Source: Methylorubrum rhodesianum (GTDB lineage: Bacteria; Pseudomonadota; Alphaproteobacteria; Rhizobiales; Beijerinckiaceae). From it: a stretch of DNA of 64,000 nt. The translations under genes were made by a program, and so were the position numbers. Positions within the stretch are counted from its first letter, which is position 1. The number at the start of each line of letters is the position of its first letter. Shown here one piece after another: positions 36,116 through 44,946 of the stretch. The DNA lies in the NCBI RefSeq assembly GCF_014199985.1, contig NZ_JACHOS010000008.1, positions 226,902-290,901 on the forward strand, given 5' to 3'. Below the pieces are notes generated by a model, which had not been told where the DNA came from, did not search any database, and worked only from the letters and a program-made list of their open reading frames with translations.

Positions 36116-36212
36116 GGCGTATCGTCCTCATTAAAGATCGGTGCCCGCTGGAGCAGGCGTCGCCGCCCGTGCGGCGGGTGGCGTCGGCGGAGCCGGCGCC
36201 ACCAGGGGAGCC

Positions 36213-37463
36213 TCAATGCAGGTTGGGCTGGGCGCCCATGCCCTTCTCGTCGATGAGGTGGCCGGTGGCGAAGCGGTCGAGGCGGTAGGCGCTCGCATCC
36301 GCATGCGGTTCGTCGCGGGCGATCAGGTGGGCGAAGCAGAAGCCCGCCGCCGGCGTCGCCTTGAAGCCGCCGTAGCACCAGCCGGCATTGAGGTAGAGGC
36401 CGCCGATGTCGGTGCGGTCGATGATGGGGGAGCCGTCCATCGACATGTCCATGATGCCGCCCCAGTGGCGCAGCAGCCGCAGCCGCCCGAGCCCCGGCCA
36501 GAGCGCCATGCCGCCTTCCATCACGTCCTCGATGGTGTGGAGGTTGCCGCGGCTCGCGTAGGAATTGTAGCCGTCGATGTCGCCGCCGAAGACGAGGCCG
36601 CCCTTGTCCGATTGGCTGACGTAGAAGTGGCCGGCCCCAAAAGTCATGACGCAGTCGATCAGGGGCTTCACGCCCTCGCTGACGAAGGCCTGCAAGACGT
36701 GGCTCTCGATCGGCAGGCGCATGTCGACCATGCCGGCGAGCAGCGACGACGAGCCGGCCACCGACAGCGCCACCTTCCCCGCGCGGATGAAGCCGCGGCT
36801 GGTCTCGACCCCGGTGACGCGGCCGTTCTCGCGGCGGATGCCGGTGACGGCGCAGTTCTGGACGATGTCGACGCCGCGGTCACTCGCCGCGCGGGCATAG
36901 CCCCAGGCCACCGCGTCGTGGCGCACGGTGCCGCCGCGGCGCTGGAGCAGGCCGCCCTTCACGGGGAAGCGCGCGTTGTCGAAATCGATGAACGGGACCA
37001 TCGCCCGCACGCCCTCGCGGTCGAGCAGTTCGGCGTCGATCCCGGCGAGCCGCATGGCGTTGCCGCGGCGGGCGTAGGCGTCGCGCTGGGCGTCGGAATG
37101 GTACAGGTTCAGCACGCCGCGCTGGCTGACCATGGCGTTGTAGTTGATGTCCTGCTCCAGTCCCTCCCAGAGCTTCATCGAGCGCTCGTAGAACGGGATG
37201 TTGCCGGGCAGGCCGTAGTTCGAGCGCACGATGGTGGTGTTGCGCCCGACATTGCCGGAGCCGACGTGGCTCTTCTCCAGCACGGCGACGCGGGTGATCC
37301 CGTGTTCCTTGGCGAGGTAGTAGGCGGTGGCGAGCCCGTGCCCGCCGCCGCCGACGATCACCACGTCGTAGGCCTCCTGCGGGGCCGCGTCGCGCCATTG
37401 CGGCGTCCAATCGCGCTGGCCGCGCAGGGCCTGTCCGAGCACGCTGAAAAGGGAGTAGCGCAT
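36213..37463 (-). CDS. mgdA: N-methylglutamate dehydrogenase subunit A (SoxB-like)
   Basis: Catalytic flavoprotein subunit, 416 aa, homologous to sarcosine oxidase beta (SoxB). FAD-binding GGGGHGLATAYYLA around residues 38-51 and the C-terminal GWCYGGFKATPAAG are typical. First gene of the minus-strand mgdABCD operon, divergent from the regulator at 37549, with an 85-bp shared promoter region. Distinction from true sarcosine oxidase rests on the adjoining mgsABC and gmaS genes. Confidence 0.92.
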   Translation of the reverse strand: MRYSLFSVLGQALRGQRDWTPQWRDAAPQEAYDVVIVGGGGHGLATAYYLAKEHGITRVAVLEKSHVGSGNVGRNTTIVRSNYGLPGNIPFYERSMKLWEGLEQDINYNAMVSQRGVLNLYHSDAQRDAYARRGNAMRLAGIDAELLDREGVRAMVPFIDFDNARFPVKGGLLQRRGGTVRHDAVAWGYARAASDRGVDIVQNCAVTGIRRENGRVTGVETSRGFIRAGKVALSVAGSSSLLAGMVDMRLPIESHVLQAFVSEGVKPLIDCVMTFGAGHFYVSQSDKGGLVFGGDIDGYNSYASRGNLHTIEDVMEGGMALWPGLGRLRLLRHWGGIMDMSMDGSPIIDRTDIGGLYLNAGWCYGGFKATPAAGFCFAHLIARDEPHADASAYRLDRFATGHLIDEKGMGAQPNLH

Positions 37464-37548
37464 GCGGGAATCCGCTCACCGCCGGAGGATGTTCCGTATG
37501 TCCCAGGGTTAACCGAGATCTCGGGCGCGCCGACTTGCGTTTTGCGAC

Positions 37549-38565
37549 ATGATTCCGGCAAATCGCGCAGAAATGCGAACCGAGCCCGAAGCCCGCGCCC
37601 GGCCGGGGCCGAAGCCGCCGCGGGTGGAACACCCCGCGACCCTGACGGTCGGCTTCGTGCTGGTGCCGGACTTTCCGCTGATGGCCTACACGGCGGCGGT
37701 CGAGCCGCTGCGGGCGGCCAACACCCTGTCGGGCTGCGAACTGTATCGCTGGTGGCACGCCGCGCCCGGCGGCGGCGTGGTGCAGGCCTCGAACGGGCTC
37801 GGCATCCTCACCGATGTCGCGGTCGGCTCAAGCGACATCGCCGCCGACCGCGTCTTCGTCTGCGCCGGCGGCAATCCGGCCGAGTTCGACGATCCCGCCC
37901 TCTTCGCGTGGCTGCGCGGGCTCGCCCGGCGCGGGGTGACGCTGGGAGGCATTTCCGGCGGCCCCTATCTGCTGGCCCGCGCCGGCCTGCTCTCGGGCCG
38001 GCGCTGCACGCTGCACTGGGAGCACGTGCCGGCCTTCGAGGAGCGCTATCCCGACATCGAGGTGGTCCGCTCGCTGTTCGAGATCCAGGGCGAGCGGATC
38101 ACCTGCTCCGGCGGCATCGCCGCCCTCGACCTGATGCTCGACCTGATCGGCCGCGACCACGGCGCCGGGCTCGCGGCGGGGGTCAGCGACTGGTTCCTGC
38201 ACAATCAGATCCGCGAGGGGTTGAGCCCGCAGCGGATGGACCTGCGCCAGCGCTTCGGCGTGCGCGACCCGCGCCTGCTGCGGGTGCTCGCGGCGATGGA
38301 GGCCAACCTCGAAGCGCCGCTCGCCCGCGAGGTCCTGGCCGGTCTCGCCCGCGTCTCGGTGCGGCAGCTGGAGCGGCTGTTTCGCGAAGGGCTCGGGCAG
38401 GGTCTCCACCGCCACTACCTCGACCTGCGCCTGGACCGGGCGCACCAGCTCGGCCGCGAGAGCGCGCTGAGCCGCGCCGAAATCGCCGCGGCGACGGGTT
38501 TCGCGAGCGCGGACGAGCTATCGCGGGCCGAGCGTCGGCGCCGGCGGCAGGGAGCGGAAATCTGA
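37549..38565 (+). CDS. GlxA-family AraC-type transcriptional regulator
   Basis: A 338-aa regulator with an N-terminal DJ-1/PfpI-like (class I amidotransferase-fold) domain (about 30-210, GGISGGPYLLARAGLL) and a C-terminal AraC HTH (about 235-335). Placed between the divergent mgd and mgs arms, it is the obvious candidate regulator of methylamine use; this is inference from position. The C-terminus is unusual: after GFASADELSRAE it ends in an Arg-rich tail rather than the usual FSRxYRxxFGxxP, so the second HTH may be shortened. Confidence 0.88.
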   Translation: MIPANRAEMRTEPEARARPGPKPPRVEHPATLTVGFVLVPDFPLMAYTAAVEPLRAANTLSGCELYRWWHAAPGGGVVQASNGLGILTDVAVGSSDIAADRVFVCAGGNPAEFDDPALFAWLRGLARRGVTLGGISGGPYLLARAGLLSGRRCTLHWEHVPAFEERYPDIEVVRSLFEIQGERITCSGGIAALDLMLDLIGRDHGAGLAAGVSDWFLHNQIREGLSPQRMDLRQRFGVRDPRLLRVLAAMEANLEAPLAREVLAGLARVSVRQLERLFREGLGQGLHRHYLDLRLDRAHQLGRESALSRAEIAAATGFASADELSRAERRRRRQGAEI

Positions 38566-38595
38566 GAGGGCCGCCGGCCGATACCGTCCCTCCGT

Positions 38596-38627
38596 CATCG
38601 CGAGCGGCCGCGAAGCGATCCAGCACC
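38596..38627. repeat. Short dispersed-repeat-like intergenic sequence
   Basis: The segment around CGTCATCGCGAGCGGCCGCG followed by AAGCGATCCAGC resembles the CGTCATTGCGAGCG...AAGCAATCC repeats found between genes in many alphaproteobacteria. Only one copy is seen here, 3' of the regulator gene. Confidence 0.4.
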
Positions 38628-38776
38628 GCTCCCTCTCCGGATCGGGCGGCGCACCAAATCGCCTCGCATCGACGGGAAAGCGTTTCATGAGAGGAAATTT
38701 TCGTGCTTGAAAGTTGACGTAGCCGGCACAGCGTGCGATCCCTTTCACCAGTGAACGAACGGACGGGGCGACGCCG

Positions 38777-39697
38777 ATGTGCGGTATTGTCGGACTATTC
38801 CTCAAGAATCCGAAGCTTGAACCGCAGCTCGGCGCGATGCTGTCCAAGATGCTGGAGACGATGACCGATCGCGGCCCCGACAGCGCCGGCTTCGCGGTCT
38901 ACGGCTCGGATGGCGTCTCGGATGCGGGCAGCGTCAAGCTGACCCTGCGCGGCCCCGGCCCGGAAGAGCTGCGCGGCGCGGTCTCGGGGCTGGAGAAGGC
39001 ACTGTCCCTCTCCGCCGAGGCGACGGAGCGCGACACCCATACCGTCCTCACCGTGCCCGCCGGGCGCGAGGAGGAGATCCGGGCGTGGCTCAAGGCCAGC
39101 GCCCCCGGCATCGACGTGGTGAGCGCGGGCCGGCGCATGGAGATCTACAAGGAGGTCGGGCTGCCGGCCTCCGTCGCCGAGCGCTTCGCCCTGGAGGGCA
39201 TGTCCGGCACCCACGGCATCGGCCATACCCGCATGGCCACCGAGAGCGCGGTGACGACCAACGGCGCCCACCCGTTCTCCACCGGCACCGACGAGTGCCT
39301 CGTCCATAACGGCTCGCTGTCGAACCACAACGACCTGCGCCGCCGCCTCCGGCACGAGGGCCTGAGCTTCGCCACGCAGAACGACACCGAGGTCGCCGCC
39401 GGCTATCTCAGCTGGCGCATGCGCGAGGGCGCCTCGCTCAAGGAAGCGCTCGAATCGAGCCTGACCGATCTCGACGGCTTCTTCACCTTCGTGGTCGGCA
39501 CCGAGACGGGCTTCGCCGTGGTGCGCGATCCCATCGCCTGCAAGCCCGCCGTGATGGCCGAGACCGACGACTACGTCGCCTTCGGCTCCGAGTACCGGGC
39601 GCTGGTCGGCCTGCCCGGCATCGATAAGGCCCGGGTGTTCGAGCCCGAGCCGGCCAAGGTCTACGCGTGGGAACGCGAATCCGGGGAGCGCCACTGA
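38777..39697 (+). CDS. mgsA: N-methylglutamate synthase subunit A (class II amidotransferase domain)
   Basis: 306-aa glutamine-amidotransferase-like subunit of NMG synthase, corresponding to the N-terminal domain of glutamate synthase. The N-terminal nucleophile is Cys2 (MCGIVGLFLKNP). Other Ntn-amidotransferase features are DRGPDSAGFAVYG, GHTRMATES and HNGSLSNH. In the NMG pathway MgsABC uses methylamine (released from gamma-glutamylmethylamide) in place of ammonia to make N-methylglutamate. Its stop overlaps the mgsB start. Confidence 0.92.
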   Translation: MCGIVGLFLKNPKLEPQLGAMLSKMLETMTDRGPDSAGFAVYGSDGVSDAGSVKLTLRGPGPEELRGAVSGLEKALSLSAEATERDTHTVLTVPAGREEEIRAWLKASAPGIDVVSAGRRMEIYKEVGLPASVAERFALEGMSGTHGIGHTRMATESAVTTNGAHPFSTGTDECLVHNGSLSNHNDLRRRLRHEGLSFATQNDTEVAAGYLSWRMREGASLKEALESSLTDLDGFFTFVVGTETGFAVVRDPIACKPAVMAETDDYVAFGSEYRALVGLPGIDKARVFEPEPAKVYAWERESGERH

Positions 39698-40386
39698 TGC
39701 CGAGCTTTGACCTGCGATCCGCGCCCCTGCGCGAGTTGAACCGGGCCCTGCACGCCCTGCGGCCCGACACCAACGAGACCCACTGGACCGTCACCGGTCC
39801 GGACGGACGCCACGCCATCGCCGCGGGGCTCGACGCGCCGATCAGCGTCGAGATCGAGGGCAATGTCGGCTATTACTGCGCCGGCATGAACAAGCTCGCC
39901 ACCGTTCTCGTCAACGGCAATGCGGGCGTCGGTGTCGCCGAGAACATGATCTCCGGCCTCGTCCACGTGCGCGGCGATGCCAGCCAGTCGGCCGGCGCCA
40001 CGGCGCATGGCGGCATGCTCATCATCGACGGCAATGCGGGGGCCCGCTGCGGCATCTCGATGAAGGGTGTCGACATCGTCGTGAAGGGCTCAATCGGCCA
40101 CATGTCGGCCTTCATGGCCCAGGCCGGGACGCTGACTGTGCTGGGTGACGCCGGCGAGGCGCTGGGCGACTCGCTCTACGAGGCGAAGCTCTACGTACGC
40201 GGCTCGGTCAAGAGTCTGGGCGCCGACTGCGTCGAGAAGCCCATGCGCGACGAGCACCTGCGGGAACTCGCCGACAAGCTCGCCGCCGCCGGGCTGGCCG
40301 GGGAAGTGAGCCCGAGCGAGTTCCGCCGCTACGGCTCGGCCCGCACCCTCTACCACTTCCACGTCGACAACGCCGGAGCCTACTGA
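39697..40386 (+). CDS. mgsB: N-methylglutamate synthase subunit B (GltB C-terminal-like)
   Basis: 229-aa right-handed beta-helix protein equivalent to the C-terminal GXGXG domain of glutamate synthase. The repeated G-x-x-G pattern is clear (VLVNGNAGVGVAEN, MLIIDGNAGARCGISMKG, LTVLGDAGEALGDS). Start at 39697 (MPSFDLRSAPL) overlaps the mgsA stop in TGATG; the stop overlaps mgsC in the same way, so the three subunits are translationally coupled. Confidence 0.92.
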   Translation: MPSFDLRSAPLRELNRALHALRPDTNETHWTVTGPDGRHAIAAGLDAPISVEIEGNVGYYCAGMNKLATVLVNGNAGVGVAENMISGLVHVRGDASQSAGATAHGGMLIIDGNAGARCGISMKGVDIVVKGSIGHMSAFMAQAGTLTVLGDAGEALGDSLYEAKLYVRGSVKSLGADCVEKPMRDEHLRELADKLAAAGLAGEVSPSEFRRYGSARTLYHFHVDNAGAY

Positions 40387-41720
40387 TGACCGATCATCGC
40401 CAGCCTCCGCGCACCAAGCCGCGCCTGTCGGCGACCTTCACCCCCGACGTGATGTCCGAGATCCGCCGCGCGGCGGCGACCGGCATCTACGACATCCGCG
40501 GCGCCGGGGCGAAGCGGGCGCTGCCCCATTTCGACGACCTGCTGTTCCTCGGCGCCTCGATCAGCCGTTACCCGCTCGAGGGCTACCGCGAGCGCTGCGG
40601 CACCGAGGTGGTGCTGGGCTCGCGCTTCGCCTCCAAGCCGATCCACCTGAAGACGCCGGTCACCATCGCCGGCATGAGCTTCGGCTCGCTCTCGGCCAAC
40701 GCCAAGGAAGCCCTCGGGCGGGGTGCCACCATCGCCGGCACCTCCACCACGACGGGCGACGGCGGCATGACGCCGGAGGAGCGCGGGCATTCCAAGACCC
40801 TGGTCTACCAGTACCTGCCGTCGCGCTACGGCATGAACCCGGACGACCTGCGCAAGGCCGACGCCATCGAGGTCGTGATCGGCCAGGGCGCCAAGCCCGG
40901 CGGCGGCGGCATGCTGCTCGGCCAGAAGATCACCGAGCGCGTCGCCGGCATGCGCTGCCTGCCGCCGGGCGTCGATCAGCGCTCCGCCTGCCGCCATCCG
41001 GACTGGACCGGGCCGGACGACCTCGCGATCAAGATCGAGGAACTGCGCGAGATCACCGACTGGGAGAAGCCGATCTACGTCAAGGTCGGCGCGAGCCGCC
41101 CCTATTACGATACGGCGCTGGCGGCCAAGTCCGGCGCCGACGTGGTGGTGCTCGACGGCATGCAGGGCGGCACCGCCGCGACGCAGGACGTGTTCATCGA
41201 GCATGTCGGCATCCCGACGCTCGCCGCGATCCGCCCCGCCGTGCAGGCGCTCCAGGATCTCGGCCTGCATCGCAAGGTGCAGCTCGTTGTCTCCGGCGGC
41301 ATCCGCTCCGGCGCGGATGTGGCGAAGGTGCTGGCGCTCGGCGCCGATGCGGTCGCCATCGGCACCGCCGCCCTGATCGCGCTGGGCGACAACGATCCCC
41401 GCTGGCAGGCCGAGTACGAGGCGCTCGGCACCACGGCGGGCGCCTACGACGACTGGCACGAGGGGCGCGACCCCGCCGGCATCACCACGCAGGATCCGGA
41501 ACTCGCCAAGCGCCTCGATCCGGAACTCGCCGGCCGCCGGCTCGCCAACTACCTCGCGGTGATGACGCTGGAGGCCCAGACCATCGCCCGCGCCTGCGGC
41601 AAGAGCCACCTGCACAACCTCGAACCCGAGGATCTGGTGGCGCTCACCATCGAGGCCGCGGCGATGGCGCAGGTGCCGCTCGCCGGCACCGGCTGGATTC
41701 CCGGCAAGACCGGCATGTGA
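40386..41720 (+). CDS. mgsC: N-methylglutamate synthase subunit C (FMN/Fe-S domain)
   Basis: 444-aa subunit equivalent to the FMN-binding synthase domain of glutamate synthase. It shows the synthase segments AGMSFGSLSANAKEALGRG, QGAKPGGGGMLLG, GGIRSGADVAKVLALGADAV, and Cys residues in MRCLPPG/RSACRH suited to an iron-sulfur cluster. It carries out the reductive amination of 2-oxoglutarate by methylamine. A strong hairpin lies between it and gmaS. Confidence 0.92.
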   Translation: MTDHRQPPRTKPRLSATFTPDVMSEIRRAAATGIYDIRGAGAKRALPHFDDLLFLGASISRYPLEGYRERCGTEVVLGSRFASKPIHLKTPVTIAGMSFGSLSANAKEALGRGATIAGTSTTTGDGGMTPEERGHSKTLVYQYLPSRYGMNPDDLRKADAIEVVIGQGAKPGGGGMLLGQKITERVAGMRCLPPGVDQRSACRHPDWTGPDDLAIKIEELREITDWEKPIYVKVGASRPYYDTALAAKSGADVVVLDGMQGGTAATQDVFIEHVGIPTLAAIRPAVQALQDLGLHRKVQLVVSGGIRSGADVAKVLALGADAVAIGTAALIALGDNDPRWQAEYEALGTTAGAYDDWHEGRDPAGITTQDPELAKRLDPELAGRRLANYLAVMTLEAQTIARACGKSHLHNLEPEDLVALTIEAAAMAQVPLAGTGWIPGKTGM

Positions 41721-41725
41721 TCTGC

Positions 41726-41767
41726 GAGGGCCGCTCCCGAGGCTTCGAGGGCGGCCCTCTTTCTTTT
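41726..41767 (+). terminator. Intrinsic terminator or attenuator between mgsC and gmaS
   Basis: Inverted repeat GAGGGCCGC (41726-41734) / GCGGCCCTC (41751-41759) followed by a T-rich tail (41760-41767, TTTCTTTT), five bases after the mgsC stop. It is the best intrinsic terminator in the window. It implies gmaS is expressed at a different level from mgsABC, or from its own promoter further 5' of its start. Confidence 0.8.
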
Positions 41768-41809
41768 GTGGCGATGGGGCCGAACCACCAAGCCGGGAGG
41801 ATTCTTGCA

Positions 41810-43108
41810 ATGACGCACGAACTCGAAGCCGCCGCCCGGGAACGCGGCATCAAGTACTTTCTCGTCTCCTATACCGATCTGTTCGGCACCCAGCGCGCCA
41901 AGCTGGTGCCGGCCGCCGCGATCGCCAGCACCTGCCGCAACGGCGCGGGGTTTGCCGGCTTCGCCACATGGCTCGACATGAGCCCGGCCGATGCCGACCT
42001 GCTGGCCATGCCCGACCCCGAGGGACTGATCCAGCTGCCGTGGAAGCCGGAAGTCGGCTGGCTGCCCGCCGACCTCGTGATGGACGGCAAGGCGGTGGAG
42101 CAGGGCCCGCGCAACATCCTCAAGCGCCTGATCAAGGAAGCGGCCCGCGAGGGGCTGCAGATGAAGAGTGGCGTCGAGTGCGAGTTCTTCCTGATCACGC
42201 CCTGCGGCTCGGAGCCCGCCGACACCGCCGACAAGCAGACCAAGCCCTGCTACGACCAGTCGGCCCTGATGCGCCGCTACGAGGTGATCACCGAGATCTG
42301 CGACGCGATGCTGAGCCTCGGCTGGAAGCCCTACCAGAACGACCACGAGGACGCGAACGGCCAGTTCGAGATGAACTGGGACTACGACGACGCGCTGATC
42401 ACCGCCGACCGGCACGCCTTCTTCAAGTACATGACCCGCTCGATCGCCGAGAAGCACGGCTTCCGCGCGACCTTCATGCCCAAGCCCTTCATGGACCTGA
42501 CGGGCTCCGGCTGCCACGCCCACGTCTCGCTCTGGCGCGAGGGCCAGAACGTGTTTTCCGACCGCTCGGACGAGATCGGCCTGTCGCAGATCGGCTACCA
42601 CTTCATCGGCGGCCTGATCCACTCGGCCGACGCGCTCGCCGCGCTGACCAATCCCTGCGTGAACTCCTACAAGCGGATCAACGCGCCGCGCACGACCTCC
42701 GGCGCGACTTGGGCGCCCAACACCGTGACCTACACGGGCAACAACCGCACCCACATGATCCGCATCCCCGATGGCGGGCGGTTCGAATTCCGCCTCGCGG
42801 ACGGGGCGGCCAACCCCTACCTGCTCCAGGCGGGCATCCTCGCCGCCGGCCTCGACGGCATCCGGCAGCGGCGCGATCCGGGCCAGCGCCTCGACATCAA
42901 CATGTACACCGACGGGCACACGGTCGAGGGCGTCAAGCGCCTGCCGCTCAACCTGCTCGACGCGCTGCGCGCCCTCGAGGCGAGCCCGGTCCTCAACGAG
43001 GCGCTCGGCGCCTTCGTGCCGAGCTACCTCAAGCTCAAGCGCCAGGAATGGGACGATTACTGCCGCCATCTGACGCAATGGGAGCGCGACACCACGCTCG
43101 ATTGCTGA
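41810..43108 (+). CDS. gmaS: Gamma-glutamylmethylamide synthetase (type III glutamine synthetase-like)
   Basis: Glutamine-synthetase-family ligase, 432 aa, that joins methylamine to glutamate gamma-carboxyl with ATP, the first step of the NMG pathway. Family signatures: NDHEDANGQFEMNWDYDDAL, GSGCHAHVSLWREG, and FEFRLADGAANPYLLQAGIL. The start ATG at 41810 has GGGAGG at 41795-41800. Location next to mgsABC/mgdABCD, rather than beside glnB, supports GmaS over glutamine synthetase. Confidence 0.93.
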   Translation: MTHELEAAARERGIKYFLVSYTDLFGTQRAKLVPAAAIASTCRNGAGFAGFATWLDMSPADADLLAMPDPEGLIQLPWKPEVGWLPADLVMDGKAVEQGPRNILKRLIKEAAREGLQMKSGVECEFFLITPCGSEPADTADKQTKPCYDQSALMRRYEVITEICDAMLSLGWKPYQNDHEDANGQFEMNWDYDDALITADRHAFFKYMTRSIAEKHGFRATFMPKPFMDLTGSGCHAHVSLWREGQNVFSDRSDEIGLSQIGYHFIGGLIHSADALAALTNPCVNSYKRINAPRTTSGATWAPNTVTYTGNNRTHMIRIPDGGRFEFRLADGAANPYLLQAGILAAGLDGIRQRRDPGQRLDINMYTDGHTVEGVKRLPLNLLDALRALEASPVLNEALGAFVPSYLKLKRQEWDDYCRHLTQWERDTTLDC

Positions 43109-43204
43109 GCCGCCCCGGCGCCGATCTGTGAGGCCGGTTGCCCGTCCTCGCCCCAAGAGCTTATCGGTTTTTCGGCCGTCCCCGACGGAGCGCGAGGAGC
43201 TGAT

Positions 43205-43720
43205 ATGCCGATGATGGGGCTGGGACGCGTCCTCCTCGCCGTCTTCGCCCTGATCCTGGCGATCCCGGCCGGCGCCCTGGCGCTCACCGTCGGGGTGCTG
43301 CTCGATCCGACCTTCCGCGAGACGCTGGGCGAGCTCGGTCTCGTCGGCCTCTTCGCCGGCCTGTCGGATCTCGCGCAGGGCCTTCCGCCGGACGTGGCCG
43401 TGATGGCCGTCCTCCTCTTCGCCCAGGCGCTCAGCCTGCTGTTGATCCTGCCGCCGACGCTGGCAGCGCTCCTCGGCGAGACGCTCGGGCTGCGCTCCCC
43501 GTTCTGGTACGGCGGCGCGACGGGGGGTCTCACGGCGCTCCTGCCCTGGCTCGCCCGCGGCGGCCCGCCACCCGCCGCCGGCTCGGCGGCGGCGGGCGCG
43601 GAAGCACGGCTCGCCGTGATCCTTCTGATAACGGGCGTCGTGTCCGGACTGGTCTACTGGCTGGTCGCCGGCCGCAGCGTCGGCGCACGGATGCCGCGAC
43701 GGGGCGCAGACGCATTTTAG
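43205..43720 (+). CDS. Hypothetical membrane protein, four predicted helices
   Basis: 171 aa. Hydrophobic segments at about residues 6-30, 63-92, 100-115 and 137-157 suggest a four-helix inner-membrane protein (VLLAVFALILAIPAGALAL, LLFAQALSLLLILPPTLAALL). No family recognised. GGAGCTGAT lies upstream of the ATG, and it stands alone between gmaS and a tRNA gene; the GC-rich codon use matches the flanking genes. Confidence 0.7.
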   Translation: MPMMGLGRVLLAVFALILAIPAGALALTVGVLLDPTFRETLGELGLVGLFAGLSDLAQGLPPDVAVMAVLLFAQALSLLLILPPTLAALLGETLGLRSPFWYGGATGGLTALLPWLARGGPPPAAGSAAAGAEARLAVILLITGVVSGLVYWLVAGRSVGARMPRRGADAF

Positions 43721-43832
43721 GGGTGGACAGGCGCCTGCCATCGCTTATGAAAATGAGGTGCTTTCCAAGCCTTGCCGCTCGGAAAGCGCGCTCCGGCTCG
43801 AGGCAGCGTCAACGCTCCATGAGCGGCCGGAT

Positions 43833-43907
43833 GCGGGCGTAGTTCAGTGGTAGAACGTCAGCTTCCCAAGCTGAATGTCGTCGGTTCGATCCCGATCGCC
43901 CGCTCCA
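43833..43907 (+). tRNA. tRNA-Gly (CCC anticodon)
   Basis: Acceptor arms GCGGGCG (43833-43839) and CGCCCGC (43897-43903) pair fully, followed by T and an encoded CCA (43905-43907). The D-loop contains AGTTCAGTGGTAGAA. The anticodon stem TCAGC/GCTGA closes a TTCCCAA loop, giving CCC, and the T-loop is GGTTCGATCCC. All features fit a functional glycine tRNA. The sequence downstream turns to accessory-type genes. Confidence 0.97.
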
Positions 43908-44140
43908 ATCAACCCACCGAAGTGTCAGCCTTCTCAACGCTCTGCCGCTGACTTCGGGCTCCCAGCGCGCGGGATGATGCGCCGGCCTGATTGGCTGGCT
44001 GAGGCAGGACGGGAGCGAACTCGGGTACTGAGGCCACGCGGCTCAACGCAACGGAAATCCTCCCGGGAGCGTTGCTGGGACCTTCCGGCTGGGCTTTCGA
44101 TCAACCCGCCCTGCCGTTCTCCCATGCAGGGCTCAATGCC

Positions 44141-44548
44141 ATGAACACTCCTGGCGCGACGCCGAAAAAAACGACTGAGCAGGACCGGATCGTTGGCGAG
44201 CGCATCCAAGCGCTGCGCAAGTCCAAAGGCCTCTCGCAGACCGCGCTCGGCAGCGCCCTCGGCGTAACGTTTCAGCAGGTCCAGAAGTACGAGAGGGGGA
44301 TGAACCGCGTCGGCGCCGGCCGCCTGAGCGAGATCGCTCGGGTTCTTGAAGTGCCAGTCACGACGTTCTTCGATAGCGACGAAGGCGACGCTGGTCAGGA
44401 GCAAGCGGAGGTGTTCGGCATCCTGCGCGCCCATGGTGCCGCCGATCTCTTGCGAGCCTTCAACGCACTGGAGGATGACCAGATGCGCCGCGATGTTCTG
44501 GCGATTGTTCGAAGAGCGGCTCGCATCGGACAGGATCAGGCCAGTTGA
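44141..44548 (+). CDS. XRE-family helix-turn-helix regulator
   Basis: 135-aa DNA-binding protein. The HTH_3 domain spans about residues 18-75 (ERIQALRKSKGLSQTALG, VTFQQVQKYERGMNRVGAGR), the common alphaproteobacterial solitary Cro/C1-like regulator type. The C-terminal half is acidic then basic with no domain. ATG at 44141 is chosen because the upstream in-frame sequence overlaps non-coding-like DNA. It lies 233 bp after tRNA-Gly; regulators of this type are common near mobile or accessory regions. Confidence 0.85.
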   Translation: MNTPGATPKKTTEQDRIVGERIQALRKSKGLSQTALGSALGVTFQQVQKYERGMNRVGAGRLSEIARVLEVPVTTFFDSDEGDAGQEQAEVFGILRAHGAADLLRAFNALEDDQMRRDVLAIVRRAARIGQDQAS

Positions 44549-44946
44549 TCCGGTGCTGCTCGCGGCCCCAGCCCAACTGAAGCGACCGCGCGGCAGATCT
44601 ACGACGCTGTCGGGCGAGAGGCTGCTGCGGCCGGCGCGGGACCTGAAACGAAAAGACCCCGCGCGGCGGGTGCCGGCGGGGCTGAGGAGGCACCCGTCGT
44701 TCAAGCGGGCATGAGGTAGACGGACGGCCGCGAGCGGATAGTCCGCATCAGCCCGGCGTTGATTCCGAGCGCGCCGTTCGCCACCCGTCGCCGCGTCGCG
44801 GTCAATCGACGAGCCATTTTGTAGACAAAAGGCCCGAGAAGGCACCGTTTCTGGCAAAAATTGCTGCACGCATCCGGCACCTCTTGCCATATCGGCCTAT
44901 CCGCAAACGTCCTAGTCTGGCTCGTCACATCAGCGAGGCAGCGTTC
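44549..44946. other. Intergenic region with a hairpin
   Basis: 398 bp between the XRE and SnoaL-like genes. It contains a bulged GC hairpin at 44657-44681 (CCCCGC/GCGGGG outer arms, CGGC/GCCG inner arms). Read on the minus strand, it is followed by TCTTTTCGTTT, as an intrinsic terminator would be. A 38-codon minus-strand frame (44701-44817) ends just upstream of it, but it lacks a ribosome-binding site and I do not call it as a gene. Confidence 0.45.

Noticed and set aside
44701..44817. 38-codon minus-strand frame ending before a T-tailed hairpin
   Set aside because: No Shine-Dalgarno and no recognisable family; kept only as context for the hairpin finding.
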